A program made the position numbers and the translations under genes. From NCBI GenBank assembly GCA_964023205.1, contig OZ026837.1:17285634-17349633 (forward strand): DNA of 64,000 bases. Reading direction: 5' to 3'. The stretch is from Lutraria lutraria. Lineage: Eukaryota > Mollusca > Bivalvia > Venerida > Mactridae. The notes beneath the pieces were generated by a model. The model had not been told where the DNA came from and ran no database searches. It saw only the letters and a list, made by a program, of their open reading frames with translations. Positions 43,862 through 55,600 of the stretch are shown here, piece after piece (positions within the stretch are counted from its first letter, which is position 1; the number at the start of each line of letters is the position of its first letter).

Positions 43862-44025
43862 TTGAGTATTACGCCCCTTTTCAACAGTCAGAGTCACATG
43901 AGGCGGACAGGTTCACCTAATCATCGTTCCTGGGAAGAACCAGTACTAGAATCCCATCCTCTGTACTGCCTACTTTCTCACATAAAGAGACATGGTCGGT
44001 AGCTGGGCTCGAACCCACGATCTTT
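43862..44025 (-). mobile_element. SINE family S1 copy
   Basis: On the minus strand, GTGGGTTCGAGCCCAGCTACCG then GTACTGGTTCTTCCCAGGAA and GGTGAACCTGTCCGCCTCATGTG, ending near TGTTGAAAAGGGGCGTAATA. The head is cut off by M2 at 44031. Confidence 0.75.
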
Positions 44026-44030
44026 TCTAC

Positions 44031-44212
44031 ATGCAGTCAAACCTGTATTAGCGGCCACCGCCAAATAAAGACCACCCTGTAAATAAAGGCCATTAAAATC
44101 ATCATTGATTGTTCAGGACAAAATGACCTCCGAGTAAAGGCCACCTGTCGATATAGGACACATGTATTATGTCTCTCCCAAGGGTGGTCTTATTTCACAG
44201 GTTTGACTATAA
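44031..44212. mobile_element. MITE family M2 (CAGTCAAACCTGT...)
   Basis: The family termini are TACAGTCAAACCTGTnnnAGCGGCC and GGGTGGCCTTTnTTCACAGGTTTGACTGTA; here CAGTCAAACCTGTATTAGCG to CACAGGTTTGACTATA. The interior repeats AATAAAGGCCACC on both strands. No coding sequence. Confidence 0.8.
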
Positions 44213-44739
44213 ATGTTGTTTTCTCGTTGCCGGATTTTATGAAAAAACATAATCCGGGTTCAGCGAATACAGCTTTGTAATATAAATAAGCTTCGGTTCA
44301 ATTTTCAGTTTTATCATACTATAAACATTATGGGATTGGGTTGCGCAGGGAACACAGCAAAATGTACCTAAGTATAGCTTCAGCACGTATGTTTTACAAT
44401 CATTATTATGATAGTAAAAATACGTATTAGCTACTTATTAATTTTGTCCTATTTATAAGCGTAAACAGGCACTCTATCTAGAATAATAAAACCACATAAT
44501 AATTAGCAAAAGTCAAATTATAAACACATAATATTATGGTGTATCCAGAAATTTACATTTGCCAAGATAAGATTAACTCGATATGATCAGAAAAGCGTGT
44601 AAAATTGTTCATTTTGTAAATTTATAGATTATTGAAGAAACTTCAGTTAGTTCCTAATTCATCGCTTCATTTTAAACACCAACAGGGGTAATTCATCGCT
44701 TTAAGTTTTAGCACCAACAAGGGGGGAGGGGTGTTTATT

Positions 44740-44945
44740 TGGCGACTTTTCAGGCTTTGACTGTGGTGGAAGACCATATTCGTACACATGGACAGAACCG
44801 TCGACCCTCCTTAGCGGTCAGCTTGCTTTTTCACAATGTTAAATTTGGTTCTGGTCGGTAATCGAACTCACAGCGGTGGTTTACAAGACATGCAGAGAGC
44901 TCCTCAACCAATCGACAAAGGATGCTCCCAAACATGTGTTTACTC
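44740..44945 (-). mobile_element. SINE (S2-related) copy
   Basis: The minus strand has GATTGGTTGAGGAGCTCTCTG (D-arm-like) and CGCTGTGAGTTCGATTACCG (B-box-like). The tRNA part resembles that at 62.8 kb. Confidence 0.45.
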
Positions 44946-45469
44946 ACTTAAATGTTATACAGTGTATCCTCCAACTACAACAGTCACCTCACTGTTACAG
45001 CCAGTATACAGGCTAACTCAAATTGATGTTTTACTCTATTTTCACTCCCTCAACACCAGTCACCTCCTTACAATAGCCATTTTTTGTCCTTCCCATTGGT
45101 GGCTATTGTTGGGAGGTTGCGCTATAAATGTATATTTTCACATACAAATACACCCACTGGGATACTAGTAGTGAGAAAAAAACGCAACACTTTTTTTTGT
45201 TTGTTATGTAATGCCCCATTATCAAATGGTAGAAGTTTCTAAATTTTGAAAAATGTTCCCATTTCTAACTTAAGTACATTTTAATATGAATAAGCAGAGA
45301 TATTTAGTTTCGTGTGATTTATTTTAAGCATACCGTTTTTTGTCACTTGGAGAATCAAATTTTAAAATGATTTAGCAAGTTTATCACCCGAATGTGGCTT
45401 ATTTTGTAACACAAACCGTATTGTTAATTTATATATACAAGATTATTGTTAATAGAATATTGGTGAGGT

Positions 45470-45600
45470 TGTCGTTTTATTCTAGAAGGGTAAGTTAGTA
45501 CTGGTTTGAAAACAGCCAAGGGTTAAGTGAGCTGGCCACCGTGTATAACTGAAATATTGATGAAAAAAGACACGACGTTAATCGCAGTGAAACAAAACGA
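45470..45600 (+). mobile_element. SINE family S2, 3' part
   Basis: AGAAGGGTAAGTTAGTACTGGTTTGAA then GTTAAGTGAGCTGGCCACCGTGTATAACTGAAAT: S2 body and tail, ending beside an M1 element. Confidence 0.6.
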
Positions 45601-45603
45601 AAA

Positions 45604-45857
45604 TACAGTACAACCTCTGAAGAGCAATACCCTGTTGGAGCTGCAAATATTGGCCGTTGTTCAGAGGTTGTTGCTCTACAGATGTTAAATTTATAGTAAA
45701 TTTCAGCTTAGGGCAATTTTGAAGGTGTTGTTATAGAGATGTTGTTGCTCTATAGAGGTTAAATACATAGTAAATATTAGCTTAGGGCAATTTTGAAGGT
45801 GTTGCTATATAGAGGTTGTTGCACTACAGAGGGCCGCTCTGGAGAGGTTGTACTGTA
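45604..45857. mobile_element. MITE family M1 copy with internal duplication
   Basis: TACAGTACAACCTCTGAAGAG to GGAGAGGTTGTACTGTA. The unit AGCTTAGGGCAATTTTGAAGGTGTTGnTATAGAG occurs twice (about 45706 and 45779). Confidence 0.85.
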
Positions 45858-46385
45858 CATCAATTGGTAAATTAAATAAAAGTTACTTCGTATATAAATG
45901 ACACAGGCAGCTATTTTCAATTCAGCTGAATCCCAGTAGACCTGTCTTCTTAGCGAGAAATACCACGTACAACGCATTGCTGAATTCTTTCAGAAAAAAA
46001 TATTTATGTGAAATGACATTTTGTGTCAGATTTGTATGATTTATTTGTATTGAATATGAACAAGGTGTTAACAGAGGTTACGGGAATAAATATCATTCCG
46101 AATCGTGAGAAATAAAGTATATATATCTCACATCTGTTCAATGTTGTCTAACAGACGATATACCTGCACGGAAATAGAGTTCTGAGTATCATATAAAAAT
46201 AGAACTAAGTATATGTGCTTGCTAGAGAACATCAGCTGTATCCCACGAGCCGATTTATACCACGCTGCACATTTAATGCAATCATGGGTAGATTCATGTG
46301 TTTGTGTATTAACAACAAGTGGAAATAACCTAAGCAGTAGAATAATTTATTCTTGAAGCTATGTTTAAAACATGCTATTACATAT

Positions 46386-46567
46386 AAAGTCAAACCTGTG
46401 TCAGCGGCCACCTCAGAAAAAGGTCACCATATGAATAAAGGCCAATTTTGGAGACCCAGTCGATGATTATTTAGAAACAAAATGACATCCGAATGATGGC
46501 CACCCGTAAACAAAGGCCACATTTTGTCTTTCCAAAGGGTGGCCTTTGTTTACGGGTTTGACCGTAT
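46386..46567. mobile_element. MITE family M2 copy
   Basis: AGTCAAACCTGTGTCAGCGGCCACC to GTGGCCTTTGTTTACGGGTTTGACCGTA. Confidence 0.8.
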
Positions 46568-46664
46568 TAATCAATATTCAATGCTTTTGTGATATGTTTT
46601 AAGTGGGAGGATTAAAGCCGTTTTTTTCTACGATATTAAAGTTACATCATATAACACGGCTAAC

Positions 46665-46885
46665 TAGTTCTCCTTGCCAGTTTCCCGGACTTTTCTCAAG
46701 CCAGTTAAATTACTTAATTATCCTTTGACTAGGAACCGTCAACCTCTCCAAATGTGGAAGAAAATCGTCTTTTTTGTCAATTTTCATAAAGGTTATGACC
46801 TGCTGCGAACGGGAGTCGAACCCGGAACACCGTGTAGCATGTCCAGCACACTAACCACTGGATCACGCAGGTGGCCTTTGATGAT
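46665..46885 (-). mobile_element. tRNA-derived SINE (S2-like), full head
   Basis: The minus strand begins GCCACCTGCGTGATCCAGTGGTTAG (A box) and includes GTTCCGGGTTCGACTCCCGT (B box) before CCACATTTGGAGAGG and the S2-type body. Confidence 0.65.
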
Positions 46886-47208
46886 AGCAGTATGGCTTGT
46901 ACCCCTGCATAATTCTGTACATTTCTAATTTTACTGCATGGTATTGTACAACAAAAACTTGATATTACAGTCAACATTGAGGCCCTGAAAACGGGCTTAA
47001 CTCTTGTATCCAAGCAGTAGCTTGTTAGCACAAGATGGCGGGTAGCAACAAACTGCTCTGCACTAAATATGGTCAAAATTAATACGTCTGCATCTGTGCA
47101 TTAGTGTGGTTTCATTGCCAAGTTAAAACTCTGATAAAATATTGGAATATTGAAAACCAGTTCAGAAATAAATGGCCGTTGTAATAAAGTACGTGGTGTT
47201 GATATGGA

Positions 47209-47315
47209 TGAACATTGCAACCGCTCCAAAGCAACACCCTTCGGGAGTAGCACAATTATGTTGTTGTTGAGAGGTTGTTGCTCTGAAGAGGTTAAATTAA
47301 TAGTTAAATCCATAT
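47209..47315. mobile_element. MITE family M1, truncated
   Basis: GCAACCGCTCCAAAGCAACACC to TTGTTGCTCTGAAGAGGTTAAATTAATAG. The right third is missing. Confidence 0.6.
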
Positions 47316-47377
47316 AATTTTACTAACAAACGGTCAGTTACCCCTCCCCACGTCTGTCACTGCCAGCTTCCTGTCAT

Positions 47378-48728
47378 ATACAAGTCAATTTCAAGTGTTA
47401 AGTCATGCCATGTGTCCAAGTCAATTTTAAGTATTAAGTCATGCCCTGTGTTCAGGTCAATTTCAAGTGTTAAGTCATGCCCTGTGTCCAAGTCAATTTC
47501 AAGTGTTAAGTCATGCCATGTGTCCAAGTCAATTTCAAGTGTTAAGTCATGCCATGTGTCCAAGTCAATTTTAAGTATTAAGTCATGCCCTGTGTTCAGG
47601 TCAATTTCAAGTGTTAAGTCATGCCATGTGTCCAAGTCAATTTCAAGTGTTAAGTCATGCCACGTGTCCAAGTCAATTTCAAGTGTTAAGTCATGCCCTG
47701 TGTCCAAGTCAATTTCAAGTGTTAAGCCATGCCCTGTGTCCAAGTCAATTTCAAGTGTTAAGTCATGCCCTGTGTCCAAGTCAATTTCAAGTGTTAAGTC
47801 ATGCCATGTGTCCAAGTCAATTTCAAGTGTTAAGTCATGCCCTGTGTCCAAGTCAATTTTAAGTATTAAGTCATGCCCTGTGTTCAGGTCAATTTCAAGT
47901 GTTAAGTCATGCCCTGTGTCCAAGACAATTTCAAGTGTTAGGTCATGCCCTAGCTGTGTCCAAGTCAATTTCAAGTGTTAAGTCATGCCCTGTGTCCAAG
48001 TGACCAATTTCAAGTGTTAAGTCATGCCCTGTGTCCAAATCAATTTCAAGTGTTAAGTCATGCCCTGTGTCCAAGTCAATTTCAAGTGTTAAGTCATGCC
48101 CTAGCTGTGTTCATGTCAATTTCAAGTGTTAAGTCATGCCCTGTGTCCAAGTCAATTTCAAGTGTTAAGTCATGCCCTGTGTCCAAGTCAATTTCAAGTG
48201 TTAAGTCATGCCCTGTGTCCAAGTCAATTTCAAGTGTTAAGTCATGCCCTGTGTCCAAGTCAATTTCAAGAGTTAAGTCATGCCATGTGTCCAAGTCAAT
48301 TTCAAGTGTTAAGTCATGCCCTGTGTCCAAGTCAATTTTAAGTATTAAGTCATGCCCTGTGTTCAGGTCAATTTCAAGTGTTAAGTCATGCCCTGTGTCC
48401 AAGACAATTTCAAGTGTTAGGTCATGCCCTGTGTCCAAGTGACCAATTTCAAGTGTTAAGTCATGCCCTGTGTCCAAGTCAATTTCAAGTGTTAAGTCAT
48501 GCCCTGTGTCCAAGTCAATTTCAAGTGTTAAGTCATGCCCTGTGTCCAAGTCAATTTCAAGTGTTAAGTCATGCCCTGTGTCCAAGTCAATTTCAAGTGT
48601 TAAGTCATGCCCTGTGTCCAAGTCAATTTCAAGTGTTAAGTCATGCCCTGTGTCCAAGTCAATTTCAAGTGTTAAGTCATGCCCTGTGTCCAAGTCAATT
48701 TCAAGTGTTAAATCATGCCCTGTCATGA
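47378..48728. repeat. 36-bp minisatellite with higher-order structure, about 37 copies
   Basis: The unit is GTCAATTTCAAGTGTTAAGT followed by CATGCCCTGTGTCCAA. Variants have TTTTAAGTATT, GTTCAGG, CCATG, a GACC insertion (48001, 48440) or a CTAG insertion (47950, 48105). A multi-unit block with the same ordered variants recurs 479 bases apart (from 47852 and from 48331). Thirty-six is divisible by three, so frames stay open on both strands, giving LSHALCPSQFQV and LEIDLDTGHDLT repeats without other support for translation. Confidence 0.95.
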
Positions 48729-48964
48729 TGTGTGAATCAAATTAGAAAGGAAATGTAGTACATTCAGTAAAATTGTTACATTGTTACGTGCGCCTTGAGC
48801 GAACTGGGAGAGTCGAGACTGCATGGGTAGAAATAGCATACATTCATTATTATTAGACAGTTTAAAAACAATTACAATTTGAAACACAAATACTGCTCCA
48901 TTTATTTTATTTTTGACTACCCCCCACCATCTTCCTCACGTATGAATTCGATATCAACTTGTTA

Positions 48965-49243
48965 TGCCCCATTCTCGCTGTCACGGTTCTTGTACCGGTA
49001 AATTTCGGTGGGTGCCAAATAACCGGTATATCAATCTTAAACCGGAATATAAAAGATTAAGCCGGTTCTTAAAATTTTCGCCCGGAACAGTTGAACGGAT
49101 CGAGTCGGATCAACAAGGTCCACCCAGGAAGGCCCAGGATGATAACGGTGGTGCCAGGGTTGTATTCCCTGTTTAACATGGTTTCCCCGATGCAACTCAT
49201 CAGAGCCCAACCGGGAGCCCAGCGTCTGGGACAGTGAGAATGG
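48965..49243. mobile_element. MITE family M10 (GCCCCATTCTCGCTGTC)
   Basis: GCCCCATTCTCGCTGTCAC at the left is inverted as GGGACAGTGAGAATGGGC at the right. It is richer in G+C than its surroundings, with several ACCGG words and no open frame of note. Confidence 0.75.
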
Positions 49244-50190
49244 GCTTTAGACAGGATTAATACACCCTCCTGGTCGTACATGTGAACATTGTTGAGGATG
49301 TGCTGTAGAAACCTTAGATTTGAATAATACACAAAATGTAAACTGATAGTCAAATATCTGATACGGTTGTTATTTTACCACCACAGAAACAATACGCGTG
49401 ATAACGCTCTTTCAATGTGTTATTATAATTAGCAATCCTTTTGGCCGTTTCGCCCTCAATGCGCCCTCAGTGCGTGTAGTTCGAAACAGCTGATTGTTGA
49501 TGATAAACATGTATACATAAGATTAACTTAATACTTTGATTTAATAAGATCAGTTTTGCTTCATTCAGCAATAAAGTCATGATCTCTGGTTATACATAAA
49601 AATACATCTGGTCTGGTACATTCAATAACATATTGATTTTTTGAAAATTTTAATAAAAAATTAAGCTGTGTGATCCTGAAACAGAAATGTACCATACCAA
49701 TAGATAGGGGATGATTGATAGGTTTTAATCTAACATCGCAAAAGAATCGTTTATAAATGGATTTAGTCTTATAAGTCGGTCGTTGGACTGACCTAATTTG
49801 CTCAGCAGTGACATACGATAATCTACAGATCTTACTTGTTAGTAAAATTCTGTTCTGTTCACTTATTTCTTTTATCATGAAAGGCACACTTTGAAGTTAT
49901 CATATGAAATAATTGTTATTTTTATTTCAATTCATACTACATTTGTCATTACCACAAGGTTGTCTTAATGTTTAATTTGATGTTGATCAAACACAGTCAG
50001 CCATTAAAGCTAAAATCATAACGTCCGCCTTAACTCACTAATTTTATAGGTATATATAGGTAAGCTGATTGACTTATAAATATGAATACATGTATCTCAT
50101 TAAGTAATTAACAAATATGTATGTATGATAAATACACATAAACTAACAAAACACGTACGTACGTGGCATGGAAGAAATGGAAGGCCATGA
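49244..50190. other. Non-coding spacer
   Basis: AT-rich, with no recognised gene or element. The open frame at 49561-49887 (-) has no domain. Confidence 0.3.
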
Positions 50191-50191
50191 G

Positions 50192-50465
50192 CCGCGACCT
50201 TGGTTAAGTGGTTAACGCGCTGGATTTGAAACCAGGCTATTCGGGTTCGATTCCCGTTCACGGCAGATCATACCCTGCTATGAAAATCTAACAACTCTGT
50301 GGATTTTCCTGCACATGTGGAGATATTGTCGGTTTCTATAGTGGAAGGGTAAGTTAATTAGTACTGGTTAGAATCTGGTCCACGAAAACTTGTCAGGACT
50401 GGTGAATCGGCGGCCGTATGTATAACTGATTTAAACTGAAAATGACAATAAACCCAAGTAAGTAT
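50192..50465 (+). mobile_element. SINE family S2, full-length copy with tRNA head
   Basis: The head GCCGCGACCTTGGTTAAGTG...ATTTGAAACC...CGGGTTCGATTCCCGTTCACGGCA folds as a tRNA: acceptor six of seven pairs, anticodon loop TTTGAAA (TGA, serine-like), but the variable arm is short, unlike a true tRNA-Ser. The body follows with GTGGAAGGGTAAGTTAATTAGTACTGGTTAG and the tail GGTGAATCGGCGGCCGTATGTATAACTG. This copy defines the S2 family in the window. Confidence 0.8.
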
Positions 50466-51389
50466 AAATAAGTATGGGTTTACATGGAGGTAAGCATTAA
50501 AATTATACGGAAAATGAACATTTCACATCTATAGAATATATATAATATCTATATGCCACTGAATATTATAAATAAACATTGACAAACTATCAAAATACAT
50601 GCAATGGATTAGATGGTTCATATCTAATAGATAAGATTATTTCTCTTACAAGTAATCTAAACAATACTTAGTATATATACATGTACATGTATTCTTATAA
50701 TGTTTACTATTTTCTTAGTTTTTATTGTGTACACGCGAGATTGTGCAGCATTCACTTGTTTTATTACCTTAAAAACGTGCACGTGGCCCTTATGTCGTGG
50801 TTTTATAATACAAACAACTTTGGATATAAAAAGACTATTTGAATACATGTATGTACATGTATGTTTATATCAAATTTACAATCATTCAAATATAAAAACA
50901 GCTGAGTGTATATTTTGTATAACCTGAAAAACTTAAACCAAAAAAGTATTACGCTTCGTTTATAGCAGACGACTTTTTGTTGATCTATTTTAAACTAATT
51001 ATGTTTACCTGCTTTCATTTAAATGCCCCGAGTGTTCTTTCGACCTAGTTGTGTCTGCCGCGTGGTAAAACAGACACAGTTCACAGGTTGCCGAAAAAGA
51101 ACCTGATTAAAATGTACAACGTTTGAATTGGTTGTTAAACGCAATGTTACATCGTTACTCGGGCAATGTGGATAACTTATTGTAACAACTAATGACGTGA
51201 AAAATGTTGTATATACACCACGTGAATATTATCTAGTTCGTTGTTTCGACTCCACAGTCAATGTATTAGCAATTTTACTCTCTCAAGATAAACTACTGTG
51301 CGACTGTGAACATTGAACACGTTACGTGTAATCTGCGGAGCTGAGTTATCGTATAGTAGTAAAACAATCGACGATCGTACAAGACGAAC
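50466..51389. other. Spacer and possible promoter region
   Basis: AT-rich to about 50.99 kb, then more mixed in composition up to the candidate exon at 51390. No core promoter motif can be named. Confidence 0.3.
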
Positions 51390-51496
51390 ATGACCGCGAA
51401 AGGAAAACAAAGACGATATGCTTTGTTGTTTTTTGTGTTACCTAAAAAACCTTCAAAGGAATTAGTGGATATCGATAGATCAAAACAAAAACCAAG
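51390..51496 (+). CDS. Candidate first coding exon of an unknown gene
   Basis: An ATG at 51390 opens 35 codons, MTAKGKQRRYALLFFVLPKK continuing with PSKELVDIDRSKQKPR, up to a GT at 51497 (CCAAG/GTTTGT). The mixture of basic and aliphatic residues looks more like protein than the AT-rich frames nearby, and the sequence before it is less AT-rich. No matching downstream exon was found. This is a tentative call. Confidence 0.25.
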
Positions 51497-51499
51497 GTT

Positions 51500-52655
51500 T
51501 GTGGATTTTCTTTTACATGTATGTTGTTATGTACGAAATCTGTATTACTAAAGTTCAAGATGCTATACATTTCGAAGGACATCAATATTGCGTAATACTT
51601 CGTATCTCATAGATATTTTTTACCGCTACCGATTTTACGCTTCTTGGTTACTGATTCAATACATATGGTTATATGTTCATTACTGCAATAATTTGAGTAT
51701 TTTAGAAACGTCATTGAATTCAAACGAGGTTTATTTCAGTATGTAATTGTTATCAATTTTTATCAGGTTGTCATGTATTATGCTACATGGCCATAAGAAT
51801 TGGGTTTCTTTTTTGGAGGAGGGGGGGGGGGGGGGGCTTGTAGGCTTGCCCTCCCCCCGCGAATAATCTCGACTGTAATGGGGTCATAGGGGTCATATAT
51901 TGTTCCCTACCCCCCCCCCCCGGTTTTCAGGCCAAAATCTGATATTAATATATTAATATCACCCCAAATCTGAATATTAATTGTTGCCGTCTGCACTACA
52001 TATCACTTTGTGCATGTTCTGCCTGAAACAATACGTATACAAATAAGCTCTACCGAACGTATACAAAACCACATGTTACACGTAATTATGTTACAGTTTC
52101 TCTTGATGTAAGCCATTTTGTTATTTGACCCAATATCAGTCAAACTAGTCCCATAAATCAATAAAATGAAAGTACATTATGTACGCATTAAACACCATAC
52201 ATCTAGGCTAGCTTGAAACATGCATTCAAATGCTCGTTAAGTACCTCTTCTACAACACCAGAGCCGATGTTGTCCCTTTGTTGTTTTATTACGATCTTAC
52301 AAAATACAAAATTCACAAACCAAGCAGACGACCGTTAGATGTATTATTTTCACAGCCAAATCTGACGTTAGCTTTTATAAAATCGATATAATCACTTATG
52401 CTGCAGTTTCTGTACTCAGAAGATTGTTACTGGAAGTCTGTTGCCAAATCTTTAGCATCCAAATTGAGAACAATATCAGTACGAAATATAGGTCGATAAA
52501 AACTGAACTGCATCAGAGATAAAATAACATTGAATCAGTCGGATCGTGATTTATTAATGAGCTTGATTCCATGTTAAAGAAGACAGTTACCGTCTTGTGT
52601 ACTCGATGGAGCTATAACAGACATCAGTTGATTAAGTTAACGCTTCTTAACATTG
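51500..52655. other. Spacer with poly-G and poly-C runs
   Basis: Poly-G at about 51821-51836 and poly-C at about 51909-51920. No gene or complete repeat was recognised. Confidence 0.35.
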
Positions 52656-52660
52656 GAAAT

Positions 52661-52810
52661 ATAGTACAACCTCTCCAGAGCGGTCCTCTCTAGACTAGAG
52701 CGACAGCCACCCTTCAACAGCATCATGATTTATCCCTACTACACAATTTAACTATTAATTTGCCCTCTCTAGAACAACATGATATTGCTTCTCCAAAAGT
52801 TGCACTGTTC
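52661..52810. mobile_element. MITE family M1, diverged copy
   Basis: TAGTACAACCTCTCCAGAGCGG to CCAAAAGTTGCACTGT. The right terminus is mutated. Confidence 0.65.
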
Positions 52811-52892
52811 GACAGTGAAGATTGTAATTGGTTTCTGTCCGACTTATGATCTTAAAGACACATAGTTCATTTCATAACAGATTTAACTCAAT

Positions 52893-52997
52893 ATACAGTG
52901 CAACCTCTCCAAAGCTACACCCTTGGGGAAAATCCTGCTGTTGTTGAAGTAAGGTTGTTGCTCAAGAGAGGGCCGCTGTGGAGAGATTGTACTGTAT
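52893..52997. mobile_element. MITE family M1, internally deleted copy
   Basis: TACAGTGCAACCTCTCCAAAG to GTGGAGAGATTGTACTGTA, 105 bases. The central M1 segment is missing. Confidence 0.75.
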
Positions 52998-53115
52998 TTA
53001 TCATCAGAATGAATTATGGCGAATTATCATGACCTTTTGATTTTATCTTACCAATGCTACATCCTTATCTAAGAGGTATGTGTTTCCTTTCAAAAATATT
53101 TTTAATTATTAAAGT

Positions 53116-53300
53116 ACAGTGAAACCCGTGTTAACGGCCGCCTCCAGTTAAACACCAACCTGTGAATATAGACCATTCTTTTAAAAACCGCCATATTGAT
53201 TATTTAGTACAAATCGACTTCTGAATAAAAAGCCTTCTATCAATAAAGGCCACATTTTTTCTTTCACACGAGTGACCTTTATTCACAAGTTTTACCGTAT
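53116..53300. mobile_element. MITE family M2 copy
   Basis: TACAGTGAAACCCGTGTTAACGGCC to CACAAGTTTTACCGTA. Confidence 0.75.
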
Positions 53301-53613
53301 CAGTATGTCAGTAAATTAAAATAAAACAACACAAAAAACATAATCAGCTTCACGTATCCGCATCTGATGCAACTAAACGGACCTATCATTATTATCCGCC
53401 TATAAAACTTTTGTGGGAAAACACCAGTTATGTAAATCGTATTTAATCTTGGCTCAGTTTCACTATTGTAACGTATTTGTATTCTAGTTGCTATCTGTTA
53501 TCAACAAATGCAGATAAAATATGATACTTGTGACTATAGCATTGATTGATCACAAACTTCAGAGATATAAAGAATTCATATGTACAAAGTTTTTTTGTAT
53601 TAAGGCTAGAACT

Positions 53614-53769
53614 ATACAGTCATACCTGTGAACAAAGGCCACCAATGGGACAGACAAAATGTGGCCTTTAAATTATTAGGAGGTAATTTTGTTCTAAATA
53701 ACCAAAAATGACCTTTTTCAGAGGGTGACCTTTATTCGGAGGTGGTCTTTGACACAGGTTTGATTGTAG
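53614..53769. mobile_element. MITE family M2 copy, inverted relative to 44031
   Basis: TACAGTCATACCTGTGAACAAAGGCC to GACACAGGTTTGATTGTA. Confidence 0.8.
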
Positions 53770-53809
53770 TCATGTTTTTGGGTAACCTGACCGGTACATC
53801 GGGGTATGT

Positions 53810-53994
53810 ACAGTCAACCCTGTAAACAAAGGCCACCCTTTGGAAGACAAAGTGTGGCCTTTCTTGACAGGTGTCTTTTAATCGGAGGTTGTTTTATTCT
53901 AAATAATCAATGACGGGTTTTATAAAGAAAGGCCTTTATTCATTCGCAGGGTGGCCTTAATTTGGAGGTGGCCATTGAGACAGGATTGACTGCA
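53810..53994. mobile_element. MITE family M2 copy
   Basis: TACAGTCAACCCTGTAAACAAAGGCC to GACAGGATTGACTGCA. Only about 40 bases from the previous M2 copy. Confidence 0.8.
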
Positions 53995-54190
53995 GATTGA
54001 AAAGGCTTATTCTTTTCCATGTGTTTCTAGACATACATTTTGTACCAGGAAGATTTCGTTCTTAGAAATGGCATGGTTTGTGCCAAAAATGGTTGGGTCG
54101 GGTAGACTTAAACACGACTATTTTTTTCTGGACCACAGCATTATGTATCAGGACGATAGTATTATAATGCCACGTTTGGATACTACCCTG

Positions 54191-54487
54191 CCAGGGCCGG
54201 TATTCAATAAACATCTTAAGTAATTTTTTAACTTAAGATATATTTTTTCTTAAATTCGACTTTTTCCTTAACTCTTTTGTACTAATATAAAGGAGGAAAT
54301 CACAATACTATGATTTTATCTTTGTTCTAAAGATGCCGATTATGAAAATGATACTAGTAATTCATTTTCACACTTTTGATGACTGGTTTACAAACTTTTA
54401 CGGCATGAAAAAAAATATACTTAAGTAAAAAATTCGACTTTAAAAGTTAAAGAAACTCTTAAGATGCTTTGTGAATACGGACCCTGG
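54191..54487. mobile_element. MITE family M9 (CAGGGCCGGTATTCA)
   Basis: CCAGGGCCGGTATTCAATAAACATCTTAAG at the left mirrors CTTAAGATGCTTTGTGAATACGGACCCTGG at the right. Inside are inverted AATTCGACTTT and TTAACTTAAG segments. Non-coding. Confidence 0.8.
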
Positions 54488-54732
54488 TCGCGTTTTCTAT
54501 GCATATGTGTAATTTTAATGCGTGAGGTTTGCGCCTTAGAAAGGGTCATAACTCCTGGGACACGTGTACATGAATTGTATTCGAGCATGAGAGTACGAAC
54601 TTATTATCGGTTGTCATGAAACAGACAATTACATCTTCCAAAAAGCTGGATATGAATAATTTAACTTGTAGAGTAGTGTAGCATGCACAGACAAATTAAT
54701 TGTATTGTTTTTTCTACTTCTTGCTTGTCGAT

Positions 54733-54915
54733 TACAGTGCAACCTCCCTATAACAGTCACCAATGCATAGGACAAAAAATGGCTGTTGTAAGGAGGGGGC
54801 TTTTGGTGAGAGAGTGAAAATAGAGTAAAACGTCAATTTGGGTTGCTAGTATTTTTACTGTAACAGAGATGTGGCCGTTGTTTAGAGGTGACCGTTCATG
54901 GAGGTTACACTGTAT
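54733..54915. mobile_element. M1-related MITE with a different core
   Basis: TACAGTGCAACCTCCCTATAACAG to CATGGAGGTTACACTGTA. The interior (GGCTGTTGTAAGGAGGGGGC; TGGCCGTTGTTTAGAGG) is only partly M1-like. Confidence 0.7.
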
Positions 54916-55037
54916 GTTCATAGGACGATGTTATCTCGTAAATACCAAGGCGTATCATGGTATACAATGCGTATGGTTGCACTTGTGCCAAAGTTCCATC
55001 GGGACCTGCATCTGTCTTTAACTGTACTTTAGTTAAA

Positions 55038-55171
55038 TACAGTCAGACCAATGTTAGCGACCAATAAAGCCCGATCCTTTAAAAAAACATCATTGGTTAT
55101 TTTTATTGGTCAATAAAGACCACATTATGTCTTTCCCAAAGGGCGGCCTTTGTTCATGGGTTTGATTGTAC
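55038..55171. mobile_element. MITE family M2, short copy
   Basis: TACAGTCAGACCAATGTTAGCG to GTTCATGGGTTTGATTGTA, with an internal deletion. Confidence 0.7.
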
Positions 55172-55399
55172 TTACAAGCAGTAAGCCTTAGTTGTTAACG
55201 CGGTTTCTGTACTAGTAAGCGCTCTTTCTCCGCAATCAGCTCGAATCAGCGGCGAATATGGCATTGATTTATAGGGTGTAGTTACCTGATTGTCACTGAG
55301 AACTTGGTTTGTCGGGCCCAGGGTTTGAACTAACGAAATGAGGTCCATAGAAATAACATTCCCACCATTAGACTAATTAGGTTCGTTTATGTGTAAAAA

Positions 55400-55600
55400 A
55401 TGTTTAACTGCCAATTCTTCCGGGTTCGATTTCCGGTTACGTCAGGCCATTTCCTTCCATGAAAAGTAGACCAAAATGTTGATTTTCTTCAGCATTTAGT
55501 GGAGTTGCCAGTTCTTTGTGGAAGGTTAATATTGTGCTGGAAAGAATATCGTTCAACTGGTCCCTGACATACCAGAATAGGTTCTGATACAGCTGTGGTG
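55400..55600 (+). mobile_element. SINE family S2, head partly eroded
   Basis: CCGGGTTCGATTTCCGGTTACG (B box) then GAAAAGTAGACCAAAATGTTG, AGTTCTTTGTGGAAGG and GTGCTGG. The A box is weak. Confidence 0.5.

Noticed and set aside
44836..45168. 110-codon open frame
   Set aside because: Its start lies in a tRNA-derived SINE on the other strand, and the remainder is non-coding.
47378..48728. Possible CRISPR-like array of regularly spaced repeats
   Set aside because: Units are directly adjacent with no unique spacers, in a eukaryotic intron-containing context; it is a minisatellite.
50192..50275. Functional tRNA-Ser(TGA) gene
   Set aside because: The short variable arm and the following SINE body show it is the head of an S2 SINE.
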